A stretch of DNA of 64,000 nt from Algoriphagus sanaruensis (GTDB lineage: Bacteria; Bacteroidota; Bacteroidia; Cytophagales; Cyclobacteriaceae), in the NCBI RefSeq assembly GCF_001593605.1, contig NZ_CP012836.1:3414501-3478500 (forward strand), in the 5' to 3' direction. Below, piece by piece: positions 26,833-36,125 of the stretch; within the stretch, counting starts at the first letter, position 1, and each line of letters begins with the position of its first letter. The translations under genes and the position numbers were made by a program. Under the pieces are notes generated by a model. It saw only the letters and a list, made by a program, of their open reading frames with translations. It was not told the DNA's origin and searched no databases.

Positions 26833-28359
26833 ATGGCTGTAAAAAAAATTCAATCTGCTTTAATTTCAGTCTTCTACAAAGACAATCTCGAACCAATCAT
26901 TGCCCTTCTTAAGAAACATGGAGTTAAAATTTACTCCACCGGAGGAACGCAAAAATTTATCGAAGAACAAGGAGCAGAAGTTATTCCAGTTGAAGAGCTG
27001 ACCTCCTACCCTTCCATCTTTGGAGGACGCGTAAAAACCCTTCACCCAAAAGTATTCGGTGGCATTCTCTACCGAAGAGAAAATGAAGGCGATGTGGCTC
27101 AAGCGGTAGAATACGATATTCCAGCCATCGATTTGGTAATTGTAGACTTGTATCCGTTCGAAGAAACTGTTGCATCTGGAGCTTCTGAGGCAGATATCAT
27201 TGAAAAAATCGACATCGGAGGAATCTCTCTGATCAGAGCTGCTGCCAAAAACTTCAAGGATGTAATTATCATCGCTTCCAAAAATCAATACAGAGAACTT
27301 GAGGCTAAATTGGAGGCTCAAGATGGCGGCACGACCCTCGAAGACCGAAGATATTTCGCTGCTCAAGCATTTCAAGTGTCTTCCAATTACGACACACATA
27401 TTTTCAATTACTTTAACCAAGCCGAAAATATCCCTGCATTGAAGGTTTCTGAAAGCAAAGCCAAGGCGCTTCGCTATGGAGAAAACCCACATCAAGCGGC
27501 TCATTTCTACGGAAATTTGGAAGACCTTTTTGACCAATTGAATGGGAAGGAACTTTCTTACAACAACTTGGTCGACGTGGATGCTGCTGTCAATTTGATC
27601 GCTGAATTCCCTGATCAAACTGCTTTTGCAATTCTCAAGCATACCAATGCTTGCGGTTGCGCCACCGCTAACTCCGTGAAAGAAGCCTATCAAAAAGCAT
27701 TTGCCGCAGATACCACTTCTGCTTTCGGCGGTGTTTTGGTCACCAACCAGACCGTTGACAAGGATGCTGCTGAGGAAATGAACTCTCTTTTCTTCGAAGT
27801 ATTGATTGCTCCGGAATTTACAGAGGAGGCTTTGACTGTCCTAAAAGGCAAGAAAAACAGAATCCTTCTTCGTCAAAAGATGGCCCTTCCTGGCACCAAA
27901 ATGATCAAAACGCTTTTGAATGGAGTAATCGAACAAGACAAGGATTTGGCTACCGAAAGCAAGGCAGATTTTAAAGTGGTGACGAAAGTTGCTCCAACGG
28001 AAAAGGAATTGGATGCCTTGGTTTTCGCAGCGAAGGTTTGTAAGCATACCAAGTCGAATACCATTGTATTGAGCAATGACTCTCAGCTGTTTGCCTCTGG
28101 TGTTGGTCAAACTTCCCGAGTGGACGCCTTGCGTCAAGCAATCATCAAAGCCAAGGAATTTGGGTTTGACTTGAAAGGAGCTGTGATGGCCTCTGATGCT
28201 TTCTTCCCATTCCCGGATTGTGTGGAAATTGCCCATGAAGCAGGAATCACCGCGGTAGTTCAGCCAGGAGGATCAATCAAAGATCAAGACAGTGTAGACT
28301 TCTGCGATGCACATGGCATGAGCATGGTAATGACTGGCGTGAGACATTTCAAGCATTGA
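26833..28359 (+). CDS. purH: Bifunctional AICAR formyltransferase/IMP cyclohydrolase
   Basis: The 508-residue protein has the N-terminal MGS-like IMP cyclohydrolase domain (ALISVFYKDN, GVKIYSTGGTQKFI, SYPSIFGGRVKTLHPKVFGG) and the C-terminal AICAR transformylase domain with the catalytic AILKHTNACGCA and the final VQPGGSIKDQDSVDFCD. It catalyses the last two steps of IMP synthesis. The length is standard for PurH. A strong terminator follows, and the upstream spacing of 104 bp suggests its own promoter. Confidence 0.96.
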   Translation: MAVKKIQSALISVFYKDNLEPIIALLKKHGVKIYSTGGTQKFIEEQGAEVIPVEELTSYPSIFGGRVKTLHPKVFGGILYRRENEGDVAQAVEYDIPAIDLVIVDLYPFEETVASGASEADIIEKIDIGGISLIRAAAKNFKDVIIIASKNQYRELEAKLEAQDGGTTLEDRRYFAAQAFQVSSNYDTHIFNYFNQAENIPALKVSESKAKALRYGENPHQAAHFYGNLEDLFDQLNGKELSYNNLVDVDAAVNLIAEFPDQTAFAILKHTNACGCATANSVKEAYQKAFAADTTSAFGGVLVTNQTVDKDAAEEMNSLFFEVLIAPEFTEEALTVLKGKKNRILLRQKMALPGTKMIKTLLNGVIEQDKDLATESKADFKVVTKVAPTEKELDALVFAAKVCKHTKSNTIVLSNDSQLFASGVGQTSRVDALRQAIIKAKEFGFDLKGAVMASDAFFPFPDCVEIAHEAGITAVVQPGGSIKDQDSVDFCDAHGMSMVMTGVRHFKH

Positions 28360-28393
28360 TTTGAAGTATCAAATAGCTAGAATTTAGTATCAA

Positions 28394-28427
28394 GACCTCT
28401 GGTTCGAAAAGAATCGGAGGTTTTTTG
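28394..28427 (+). terminator. Intrinsic terminator after purH
   Basis: The stem ACCTCTGGTTC / GAATCGGAGGT (28395-28421) with two mismatches and a GAAAA loop is followed by TTTTTTG. It lies 35 bases after the stop codon. Confidence 0.88.
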
Positions 28428-28450
28428 TTTTTTAAAATTGGCGATATCCT

Positions 28451-28728
28451 CTTTCCAAAGGAAAGATGCCAAAGGCAATTCCTGTCTCATCCCAGAATTC
28501 AATCCTGGGTGTAGGTTTTCAAAAGAGTTTAAAAAGTGCCAACGGCACGATCCGTATAACTTACAGATCGCCCATTCAGGGCTCAAAATCAAAAATCAAA
28601 TGTTCATTTACATGTTGCGCTTTCAGCGCATTTTCACCCATTAATCCATCACCTGGCTTATAAATCCTTTACATATCACATGAATTTGTCACTCCAACTT
28701 TTCCAAAGAGCTGAACTTTGAAAAAGTT
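28451..28728. repeat. Cluster of short hairpins between purH and cysS
   Basis: Seven small inverted repeats follow one another: CTTTCC-AAA-GGAAAG (28451-28465), TGCC-AAA-GGCA (28467-28477), CCCAG..CTGGG (28491-28509), GTGCC-AAC-GGCAC (28536-28548), GCCC-ATTCA-GGGC (28570-28582), ATGT..ACAT (28600-28613) and GCGCT-TTC-AGCGC (28617-28629). A 13-bp hairpin follows at 28696-28728. Four of the seven have 3-nt loops. No credible ORF covers the region. It may be a cluster of REP-type elements or a structured RNA. Confidence 0.6.
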
Positions 28729-28847
28729 AACTGCCCCTAGCTTTCAATTCTTTTCATTTCCCCAACCAAAACCGCTATTTTGCAAGCCGAACCTAAAACC
28801 CGGTTTTCCGGTTCTAGAGTCTTGAATCTCGCTTTTAGCATCTCAAA

Positions 28848-30341
28848 ATGAAATCGCACCAACTCAAGTTATACAACACCCTTTCCCGTCAGAAAGAAAC
28901 TTTTGAACCCATCAACGCACCTTTTGTAGGAATGTATGTCTGCGGACCTACTGTGTATGGTGATGCTCACTTGGGTCATGGCCGTCCTGCTGTCACTTTT
29001 GATACGGTCAATCGCTATCTTACCCACTTGGGGTATCGAGTGAGGTATGTCCGAAACATCACCGATGTGGGGCATTTGACAGGAGATGCGGATGAGGGTG
29101 AGGATAAAATCGCCAAAAAAGCCAAGCTCGAGCAACTCGAACCCATGGAAGTGGCTCAGCAATATACCGACACCTATCATCGGGATATGGCTTTACTCAA
29201 TACATGGAAACCAAGTATCGAGCCAAGGGCTACTGGCCATATTCCGGAGCAAATTGCCCTGGTAGAAGCAATCTTGAAAGAAGGCTTGGCTTACGAAGTA
29301 AATGGTTCGGTCTATTTCGATGTATTGAAATACAACAACAGCTACAAATACGGAAAGCTGTCTGGACGAGTCCTTGATGAATTGATCAGTGGAAGTCGGG
29401 ATCTGGATGGACAAGGTGAGAAACGAAATTCAGTGGATTTTGCACTTTGGAAAAATGCAGCTCCTGAACATTTGATGAAATGGGAATCCCCTTGGGGAGT
29501 AGGTTTCCCAGGATGGCACTTGGAGTGTACTGCGATGAGTTCCAAATATTTGGGAACTCAATTTGATATTCATGGAGGCGGAATGGATTTGATGTTTCCA
29601 CACCATGAATGCGAAATCGCCCAAGGAAATGCCTGCAACCACCGTGATCCAGCCAAATACTGGATGCACAATAACATGATTACCATCAATGGACAGAAGA
29701 TGGGTAAGTCGCTTGGTAATTTCATTACCCTGCAGGAGCTTTTCAGTGGTAATCACCGATTGCTGGAGCAGGCCTACAGCCCAATGACAATTCGCTATTT
29801 TATGTTGACAGCGCATTACCGCTCCACCTTGGACTTTTCCAATGATGCGCTGAAAGCCGCTCAAAAAGGATACAAGAAAATCATCAATGGTCTACGAATC
29901 GCGAGAGCCTTAGAATACCTCCCAAATCCAGAAATCACAGTAGATCAAGAACAAATCAATCAGGTGGAAAGCAGCATTGCAGCGGCCTACCGAGCCATGG
30001 ACGACGACTTTAACACTGCTCAAGCGATTGGCCATTTGTTCAACTTGCTGAAAAAAATCAATTCCATTTTCACCGGGCAACTTTCTTCTGCGGCCTTGGG
30101 TGAGGAAGTTTTTACCAAGCTCAAAGAAACATTTATCACCTTCGTCGTGGATATTTTGGGATTGATTGAGGAAAAAAGCGATGTGCAAGAATCGATGATT
30201 GAGCTCTTGCTGAAGCTTTATTCCGAAGCCAAAACAGCCCGAGACTATGCCAAAGTGGATGAAATTCGAGCTGGCTTGAAATCCATGGGATTTGTGGTGA
30301 AAGACATGAAAGACAAAATTGATTGGGCCTATGAAGAATAG
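28848..30341 (+). CDS. cysS: Cysteinyl-tRNA synthetase
   Basis: The 497-residue class I synthetase shows the N-terminal [18 protein letters not shown] (HIGH motif as HLGH, with the first zinc-ligand Cys). Further zinc ligands lie in WHLECTAMS and [10 protein letters not shown], and the KMSKS loop is present as [10 protein letters not shown]. The C-terminal helical bundle follows. It charges tRNA-Cys with cysteine. The length is normal. The M28 peptidase gene starts within its last codons. Confidence 0.97.
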   Translation: MKSHQLKLYNTLSRQKETFEPINAPFVGMYVCGPTVYGDAHLGHGRPAVTFDTVNRYLTHLGYRVRYVRNITDVGHLTGDADEGEDKIAKKAKLEQLEPMEVAQQYTDTYHRDMALLNTWKPSIEPRATGHIPEQIALVEAILKEGLAYEVNGSVYFDVLKYNNSYKYGKLSGRVLDELISGSRDLDGQGEKRNSVDFALWKNAAPEHLMKWESPWGVGFPGWHLECTAMSSKYLGTQFDIHGGGMDLMFPHHECEIAQGNACNHRDPAKYWMHNNMITINGQKMGKSLGNFITLQELFSGNHRLLEQAYSPMTIRYFMLTAHYRSTLDFSNDALKAAQKGYKKIINGLRIARALEYLPNPEITVDQEQINQVESSIAAAYRAMDDDFNTAQAIGHLFNLLKKINSIFTGQLSSAALGEEVFTKLKETFITFVVDILGLIEEKSDVQESMIELLLKLYSEAKTARDYAKVDEIRAGLKSMGFVVKDMKDKIDWAYEE

Positions 30342-31311
30342 TAAAATTTGGCTTCTGCTTTTGATGGCTTTCGCCTGGGCTTGCTCAGGGGAAAAGACTG
30401 CAGAAACGACCACGCAGGAAGTGGTCATCAAGCCCTATCCTTCATTCAATGCCGATTCGGCATACGCATTTATCCAAAAGCAAGTTGATTTTGGCCCACG
30501 AGTACCCGGTACAAAAGGGCATCAGGAAACCAAGGCTTGGATGATTACCAATTTGGAAAATTACGGCTGGGAAGTTCAAACTCAGGATTTTCAAGCCAAA
30601 ACTTACGATGGACTCACTTGGGATTTAACCAATATTGTTGCCTCTATTAATCCTCAAGCAAGCAAACGCATTCTTTTAGCCGCTCACTGGGATAGTCGAC
30701 GGATCGCTGATAAGGATACCGAGCGACTCAACGAGCCGATTGATGGGGCAAATGATGGAGCTTCGGGTGTAGGAATTTTGATGGAAATTGCCCGGGTGAT
30801 CAGCAGCCAAGAACTCAAACCTGAAGTTGGGATTGATTTGATCTTCTTTGACGGGGAGGATGACGGGGAACCTGAGCATGCCAATCTTCGGGACAATTCA
30901 CAAATTTGGTGGTGCCATGGTTCGCAATATTGGTCTAAAAACAAGCATGTCCCCAACTATTCCGCTTATTATGGAATTTTGGTTGACTTAGTTGGGGGAA
31001 AAAATGCACGTTTTTATCGGGAAGGATATTCCCGACAATTTGCCAGCGGAATTTTATCCAAAGTATGGGCAAATGCTACGCAATTGGGTCATTCTGGATT
31101 TTTCATCCAACAGGACGCCCCCGAAATTTTAGATGATCATGTTTTTGTCAACATGAATGCAAAAATTCCAATGATCGATATTATCGATTTTTCTCCTGAG
31201 GTAGGATTTGGACATTACCACCACACGCACAGAGATAATATGGAGGTCATTGACACTCGTACTCTCCAGGCAGTCGGTGAAACTGTTTTGTTTACAGTTT
31301 ATCAAGAATAA
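30331..31311 (+). CDS. M28 family metallopeptidase, glutaminyl cyclase-like lipoprotein
   Basis: From the ATG at 30331 (a TTG four codons upstream is less likely) the 326-residue protein begins with a lipoprotein signal ending AWACSG (Cys18). The M28 zinc ligand motifs are visible: [29 protein letters not shown] and the C-terminal [14 protein letters not shown]. The VPGTKGH start and these motifs resemble the glutaminyl-peptide cyclotransferase branch of M28. It may thus cyclise N-terminal Gln or cleave peptides in the periplasm. It overlaps cysS by 11 bases. Confidence 0.88.
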   Translation: MKNSKIWLLLLMAFAWACSGEKTAETTTQEVVIKPYPSFNADSAYAFIQKQVDFGPRVPGTKGHQETKAWMITNLENYGWEVQTQDFQAKTYDGLTWDLTNIVASINPQASKRILLAAHWDSRRIADKDTERLNEPIDGANDGASGVGILMEIARVISSQELKPEVGIDLIFFDGEDDGEPEHANLRDNSQIWWCHGSQYWSKNKHVPNYSAYYGILVDLVGGKNARFYREGYSRQFASGILSKVWANATQLGHSGFFIQQDAPEILDDHVFVNMNAKIPMIDIIDFSPEVGFGHYHHTHRDNMEVIDTRTLQAVGETVLFTVYQE

Positions 31312-31385
31312 CGCTTTTTCTAAAAATCTTTGCTTTATTCGTAATGGAAGACGATTGCAAAGAATGAAATAATCAAGGGTAGACC

Positions 31386-32420
31386 ATGAAAAAAGGCCAT
31401 CAGATCACCATGAAGGAAATCGCCAAAAAGCTCGGCGTGTCGGTTTCCACTATTTCTAGGGCTCTGAAAGATTCACCGGAATTACATCCCGAAACCAAGC
31501 GAAAAATCGTTGAGGCTGCGAAAGAAATGAATTACCAGCCCAATCTTCTGGCTCAAAGTCTTCGCATCAGCCGCTCCAAAACCCTGGGGGTGATTGTCCC
31601 CGAAATCACGTCTCATTTTTTTGCTTCATGTATTAGTGGCATCCAAGACACTGCCAACAAACGAGGCTATAACGTGATGATTTGCCAAAGCAATGAATTG
31701 CTAGAACAAGAGAAAGCCAATATTCGAACCTTGGTATCCAGTCAGGTAGATGGACTTTTGATTTCGCTCAGTCGGGAAACCAACCAATTTGAGCATCTCT
31801 ATGATCTTTATGATCGGGAAATCAACTTCGTATTGTTTGACCGGGTTCAAGAAGATATTCCAGTCTCCAAAGTAACCTTCAATGATGCAGGAGGAGCCTA
31901 TCAAGTCACCAAACACCTCTTGGAGAATGGCTCCCGAAGAATTGTGTATGTATCAGGACCTGAGGATCTATATATTTCCAAGAAAAGAAAAGAAGGCTAC
32001 CTGAGAGCATTGGAGGAATTTGGCGTTCACCAAGACAATAGCCTCATCAAGATCACTGACCTCACCACTGAAGGAAATATCAAGGTTGCGAGAGATATTT
32101 TGGCCATGCGTCCTCGACCCGATGCTGTTTTTTGCATGATTGACCCAGTTGCCGTGGATGTATTGACCGAATGGAAAACCCAAGGCATTAAAATCCCTGA
32201 GGATATCGCCTTGGCAGGCTTTACCAACAACCCTACCTCTGCCGTGGTAGAACCTCCCCTGACGACCGTTTCCCAGCCAGGCTATGAAATGGGTAAGTTG
32301 GCCGTGAGTCACCTGTTGGATCAGTTGGACGGAATCGCCTCTGAAGACCCCATTTCCATTGTTTTGGAAACCACGCTGGTTCCAAGGAAATCTTCCCAAC
32401 ATTTTGAAGTAAAAGAGTAA
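31386..32420 (+). CDS. LacI family transcriptional regulator
   Basis: The 344-residue protein has a LacI helix-turn-helix near the N terminus (TMKEIAKKLGVSVSTISRALKD, about residues 8-29), the hinge region NYQPNLLAQSLR, and a periplasmic-binding-protein-like sugar-sensing core ending VVEPPLTTVSQPGYEMGKLAV. Galactokinase follows 86 bp downstream in the same direction, so galactose metabolism is a plausible but unproven target. Operators were not identified. Confidence 0.92.
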   Translation: MKKGHQITMKEIAKKLGVSVSTISRALKDSPELHPETKRKIVEAAKEMNYQPNLLAQSLRISRSKTLGVIVPEITSHFFASCISGIQDTANKRGYNVMICQSNELLEQEKANIRTLVSSQVDGLLISLSRETNQFEHLYDLYDREINFVLFDRVQEDIPVSKVTFNDAGGAYQVTKHLLENGSRRIVYVSGPEDLYISKKRKEGYLRALEEFGVHQDNSLIKITDLTTEGNIKVARDILAMRPRPDAVFCMIDPVAVDVLTEWKTQGIKIPEDIALAGFTNNPTSAVVEPPLTTVSQPGYEMGKLAVSHLLDQLDGIASEDPISIVLETTLVPRKSSQHFEVKE

Positions 32421-32423
32421 TTG

Positions 32424-32484
32424 GTTATTGAGTTACTAGTTATTAGTTAAAGGGCACCCATACTAATAACCAGTAACTAATAAC
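32424..32484. repeat. Inverted repeat between LacI gene and galK
   Basis: Arms at 32424-32447 and 32462-32484 are reverse complements with one indel and one mismatch (GTTATT..GTTACTAGTTATTAGT). A similar single arm occurs upstream of rhaI at about 51529-51551. It is either a terminator-like structure or a dispersed repeat. Confidence 0.5.
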
Positions 32485-32506
32485 TAAAACCCTAATCAAC
32501 CACCCC

Positions 32507-33655
32507 ATGATCTCCCAACTTACTCAAACCTTCCAATCCTATTTTGGCTCCACCCCACTTGTGGCATTTGCACCCGGAAGAATCAATTTGATTGGAGAGC
32601 ATACTGACTATCAGGAAGGTTTTGTATTTCCTGCGACAGTTAAGCAAGGAATTTGGGTTGGAATTCAAAAAAACGGCTTGACCCAAGCGCGACTTTATTC
32701 GATAGACTTTGATCAGGAATTTAGTTTTTCCTTGGATTTTATTTCCCCGAAAAACGGACACTGGGCAACCTATGTGATGGGTATGTGTGCCTTGATGAAG
32801 CAATCAGGCTATGAAGTCCAAGGGTTTGATATGGTGATCGGAGGAAATATTCCGGTAGGTTCCGGGCTTTCTTCTTCGGCGGCTTTATCGGTTGCGATTG
32901 GAACGGCGATTTCGAGTTTGTTTGACTTTCAAATCCCCAAGAAAAATATTGTCCTATACTCCCAAAAATCCGAGCACCTCTACGCCGGAGTCAAATGCGG
33001 AATTATGGACCCCTATGCCTCTGCATTTGGTGCAGAAGGAAAAGCACTTTTGCTGGATTGTCGCAGCAATTCCCATGAAGAAATACCGGTAAATCTTGGC
33101 GAGTACACCCTAATGTTGGTGAATACCAAAGTGAAGCACTCATTGGCAGATTCGGCATACAACAAGCGAAGAGAAGCCTGCGAGGAAAGTGTAAAAATCC
33201 TTCAAACTGAATTTCCAAACCTCATTACCCTACGGGATTTGGCAATTACAGATCTTGAAAAGGTAGAACAGCTCCTTCCCAAGGAACTTTTCCTAAAAGC
33301 AAAACACGTCATCACTGAATGTAGCCGAGTACATGAAGCGGCGACAGCTTTACAAGCTGGAGAATTGGGCTCTTTCGGCAAACTGCTCAACGCTTCACAC
33401 TTTAGTCTCAGTCAAGACTTTGAGGTCAGCTGTCCAGAACTCGATTTTCTGGCAGAAAAGGCCCAAGCCCTTGATTTTGTCCTTGGCTCACGAATGATGG
33501 GCGGAGGCTTTGGAGGCTGTACGCTCAACTTGGTCAAAACTTCCGAACTGGAAGCTTTCCAAACTGCTTTAACCTCTCCTTACGACCAAGCCTTCCAAAA
33601 GACCCCTGAGTTCATTTTAGTGGAGATTGGTGAGGGAGCGAGGGTACTTGGGTAA
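32507..33655 (+). CDS. galK: Galactokinase
   Basis: The 382-residue GHMP kinase has the galactokinase signature GRINLIGEHTDYQEGFVFP (about residues 24-42), the ATP-binding loop PVGSGLSSSAALSVA (about 113-127) and the C-terminal GSRMMGGGFGGCTLNLV. It phosphorylates galactose at C1 with ATP for the Leloir pathway. No galT, galE or mutarotase gene is visible next to it. The LacI regulator lies directly upstream. Confidence 0.95.
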   Translation: MISQLTQTFQSYFGSTPLVAFAPGRINLIGEHTDYQEGFVFPATVKQGIWVGIQKNGLTQARLYSIDFDQEFSFSLDFISPKNGHWATYVMGMCALMKQSGYEVQGFDMVIGGNIPVGSGLSSSAALSVAIGTAISSLFDFQIPKKNIVLYSQKSEHLYAGVKCGIMDPYASAFGAEGKALLLDCRSNSHEEIPVNLGEYTLMLVNTKVKHSLADSAYNKRREACEESVKILQTEFPNLITLRDLAITDLEKVEQLLPKELFLKAKHVITECSRVHEAATALQAGELGSFGKLLNASHFSLSQDFEVSCPELDFLAEKAQALDFVLGSRMMGGGFGGCTLNLVKTSELEAFQTALTSPYDQAFQKTPEFILVEIGEGARVLG

Positions 33656-33676
33656 AAAAACCTATCCAAAAAACAT

Positions 33677-34180
33677 TCATGATAACTTACCCCTACCCCT
33701 TTTCTTGTTTAAATAAGGGTAAGTAAGGTTGTTTATATCTAAAAAAGAGTAAATCATGTCTTCTAAGATTTGAGGAGAATTATGTTGCACATAAGAAATA
33801 TAGAAATGATCAATACCTTTTTCACGCATGATTAAATCCCAGTATTCGCCTCTTTTTAGATCCTTAATGTTGCGATGACTATCAGAAACAACATTATTAA
33901 TTCGACCTTTCAATCCTTGTTTTAATACTCTTCCATTATTTGTAGTCCCACCAGCTTTCCCAAAATAAATCAAAAAATAATCAACACCTTTAATTTGAAA
34001 TCTTAGGTGAGAACAGTCAGGTTTTATTTCATTTGTACAAAATACCAAATACAGTCCTGACAAATCTGGAACATTGATTGATACTTGTCTTAAATTCAAA
34101 GTTGGATCAATATCAGATAATTTAAACTCGAAAAAATCATGAGAATTATCCATTAATATTTCGTGTATAAGCTGCATCAT
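33677..34180 (-). CDS. GIY-YIG-like nuclease-fold protein
   Basis: The 167-residue protein has a GIY-YIG-like arrangement: GLY at 42-44 (SGLYLVF), YFG at 72-74 (IYFGKAGG), Arg93 (LKGRIN), Glu140 (ILED) and Asn158 (PYLNKK). These positions and spacings match the catalytic Tyr, Tyr, Arg, Glu and Asn of that nuclease fold, though the family match is by eye. The gene starts immediately after the YaaA-like gene with no gap and is the last in a four-gene operon. A DNA-processing role is inferred. Confidence 0.68.
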   Translation of the reverse strand: MMQLIHEILMDNSHDFFEFKLSDIDPTLNLRQVSINVPDLSGLYLVFCTNEIKPDCSHLRFQIKGVDYFLIYFGKAGGTTNNGRVLKQGLKGRINNVVSDSHRNIKDLKRGEYWDLIMREKGIDHFYISYVQHNSPQILEDMIYSFLDINNLTYPYLNKKRGRGKLS

Positions 34181-34720
34181 TCAGTATTTAGTTAATTCTT
34201 GATTTAGCCACATTCCTTTTTGAACGCCATAGTCAGTGAATCGCATATTTGGCAATATTCCAACAGGCTGATTTCTTCCAATAATTGCTTTTCTATAACT
34301 ACCTGAAAGGAGATCAACGTCAGTTTTTTCAATTATTTTTATTAGTACATCTTCATAAAACCAAAATTTCCAAATTGGCAATCCATTGTTTAAAGTATCA
34401 GTCATTCTCAAATCATAAAAAGGGATAAGATCATCGTGCCTAATCCATCCAAACATGGCTGACAAAATCAATACATTTATTCCATCTTTTTCCCAACATC
34501 CTTCATCCACTCTGGGATAAAGCTTACTTCTATTTCCTGAATACAATTTCCAAGCAGGAAGAGTATAATCCCAATCCATACTAACTTTATCACCCAACAA
34601 TTCTATAAGCTTCTTTCTGGAATCATCTAATTTCTCTGAAAAAGAAAGAGACTCGATGCTAGAAATATTTTTTTTATCGGGATTTACTTTTGAGCCTGCG
34701 CATGTTATTAAATATGCCAT
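34181..34720 (-). CDS. YaaA/DUF6884-like protein
   Basis: The 179-residue protein opens MAYLITCAGSK and has LPAWKLYSGNRSKLY (54-68) and LILSAMFGWIRHDDLIPFYDL (84-104). This resembles YaaA (UPF0246) and DUF6884 proteins, where a similar ILSGLYG..PLD.I.PY segment forms a DNA-binding or nucleotide-linked core. YaaA protects DNA from iron-driven peroxide damage in E. coli; here the function is inferred only. It lies between an unknown gene and the GIY-YIG-like gene, with 12-bp and 0-bp spacing. Confidence 0.65.
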   Translation of the reverse strand: MAYLITCAGSKVNPDKKNISSIESLSFSEKLDDSRKKLIELLGDKVSMDWDYTLPAWKLYSGNRSKLYPRVDEGCWEKDGINVLILSAMFGWIRHDDLIPFYDLRMTDTLNNGLPIWKFWFYEDVLIKIIEKTDVDLLSGSYRKAIIGRNQPVGILPNMRFTDYGVQKGMWLNQELTKY

Positions 34721-34732
34721 CTTATTTAAATT

Positions 34733-35725
34733 TTATTTTCTAGTTAAGTATTTAATAAATTTTTCTTCATTTTGAAAAGACACTATAAGAAAAAAATCAT
34801 CAAAATAATCTTCACCAAAAACAATTCGAAAAGGGCTTAATTGGATACGATATTCTTGCTGCACTAATTCAGTTATCTCCAATTCAATATAATCAAGCCA
34901 AGGATAACTATTATATTGATAATTCAATCCAAACTCCCATGTTTCCCGAATGCCAAGTTTCGGAAACGCGACAAACAGGCTCAACCTTAGCCAACCATTT
35001 TTAGTCTCAATCAATTGGACCGCACCTTCAATAACTTCTTTCTCACGAGGTTCTTCATAAAACAGATCACCAAGGTATTCCGCTTTAAATATCCCTTCTA
35101 CAACAAATTGATCTTTGTAACCTTCATGGAGCTGATTTAAAAGAAAGTAAGTTGCAGAAGTGGGTTTGTTCAAAAAGAAATCACCCATTTCTTCTTGAGG
35201 GAAAAAGTCAAACAAATCAACTTCTATTTCTTCTGTGCCTTTGAAAAGATGACGGGTTCGAACCTTCCCCTTCTTTTTGTTCCAATTTTCCACCCATCGA
35301 TGGGATTGCCCTGAATTGGCTTTTTTCAGATAAGAATAAAACTCCATTCCCTGCTCCTTGAATAGTAGATACCCCTTCGTTGGCAAAATGATTTCTCTGA
35401 TCTCATGCGATACTGTTTCCAAATCGACTTTGGGATTTGGAGAAAGGATGGATGGAAAACGCCCATAGGTTCCTAAGAGAAAGCAAACTTCCTCTTCTGA
35501 TAATTCAGATAGTCCTTTCAAGCGTGTTGCAAAATCAAGCTCTGGGATTTCCAAATCATTGCTAGAGCTTGCCCTTAAGTGAAGGATTCGATACTCATCC
35601 CCGATCGGCCAATAAACCACATGAAACCACTCGACATCAGGATTGAATTGATAATTTTTTAAGAGAAAATCAGTGAACGGTGATTTCTCACTAATATGAA
35701 ATATTATCTCAGTCAATTTTTCCAT
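34733..35725 (-). CDS. Hypothetical protein of a WYL-linked operon
   Basis: I do not recognise this 330-residue cytoplasmic protein. It has no signal peptide or membrane helix and is rich in acidic and aromatic residues. An N-terminal third contains WFHVVYWPIGDEYRILHLRAS, a middle portion is basic (WVENWNKKKGKVRTRHLFKG) and a C-terminal part consists of alternating strands ending IVSFQNEEKFIKYLTRK. It is preceded by the small membrane protein gene (3-bp gap) and followed by the YaaA-like gene (12-bp gap). Confidence 0.72.
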   Translation of the reverse strand: MEKLTEIIFHISEKSPFTDFLLKNYQFNPDVEWFHVVYWPIGDEYRILHLRASSSNDLEIPELDFATRLKGLSELSEEEVCFLLGTYGRFPSILSPNPKVDLETVSHEIREIILPTKGYLLFKEQGMEFYSYLKKANSGQSHRWVENWNKKKGKVRTRHLFKGTEEIEVDLFDFFPQEEMGDFFLNKPTSATYFLLNQLHEGYKDQFVVEGIFKAEYLGDLFYEEPREKEVIEGAVQLIETKNGWLRLSLFVAFPKLGIRETWEFGLNYQYNSYPWLDYIELEITELVQQEYRIQLSPFRIVFGEDYFDDFFLIVSFQNEEKFIKYLTRK

Positions 35726-35728
35726 TTG

Positions 35729-36037
35729 TTATCTTTTTTGAAGGAAGGGATAGGCCATTAGTCCAATTCCCAAATAGGTCAGGGAAACAACTATAAACAA
35801 GTCAAAAAATGGATCAACATTGTTATGACCAACCCAATTATAAATCCCAACGATATAGAAAATCGAACCGAAGAATGTTACAGACATCAACAATTTGATT
35901 CGCGCAAAGAAGACATCTGAATCCTCATGATTCCACACCATTTTCACCCAAGAGACTGTGGCTAAATAATACAGATAGATAAAAAGGAAACTCCAAGCCA
36001 AGGAGGTAAATGGGGATTTTTTTGACCTAGTTTTCAT
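35729..36037 (-). CDS. Small membrane protein, first gene of the WYL-linked operon
   Basis: The 102-residue protein has hydrophobic helices at about 10-30, 45-65 and 77-97, with a positively charged N terminus (MKTRSKKSP). I know no family for it. It is divergent from the WYL regulator gene with an 88-bp shared promoter region, and begins a tight four-gene minus-strand operon. Confidence 0.7.
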   Translation of the reverse strand: MKTRSKKSPFTSLAWSFLFIYLYYLATVSWVKMVWNHEDSDVFFARIKLLMSVTFFGSIFYIVGIYNWVGHNNVDPFFDLFIVVSLTYLGIGLMAYPFLQKR

Positions 36038-36079
36038 AAATAAGTGGGTTGAATATTTGATTCCACAATTTTAGAATCT

Positions 36080-36104
36080 ATGATTGCCAAAAAATGACAA
36101 TCAT
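36080..36104. promoter_or_regulatory. Dyad in the WYL regulator/operon promoter region
   Basis: A 25-bp inverted repeat has 10-bp arms with one mismatch (ATGATTGCCA, and TGACAATCAT on the right) around AAAAA. It lies between the divergent WYL gene and the four-gene operon, 21 bases before the WYL start. It is a good candidate operator for the WYL protein. Confidence 0.55.
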
Positions 36105-36125
36105 CTTATTTTCCTTTAAAAAATT

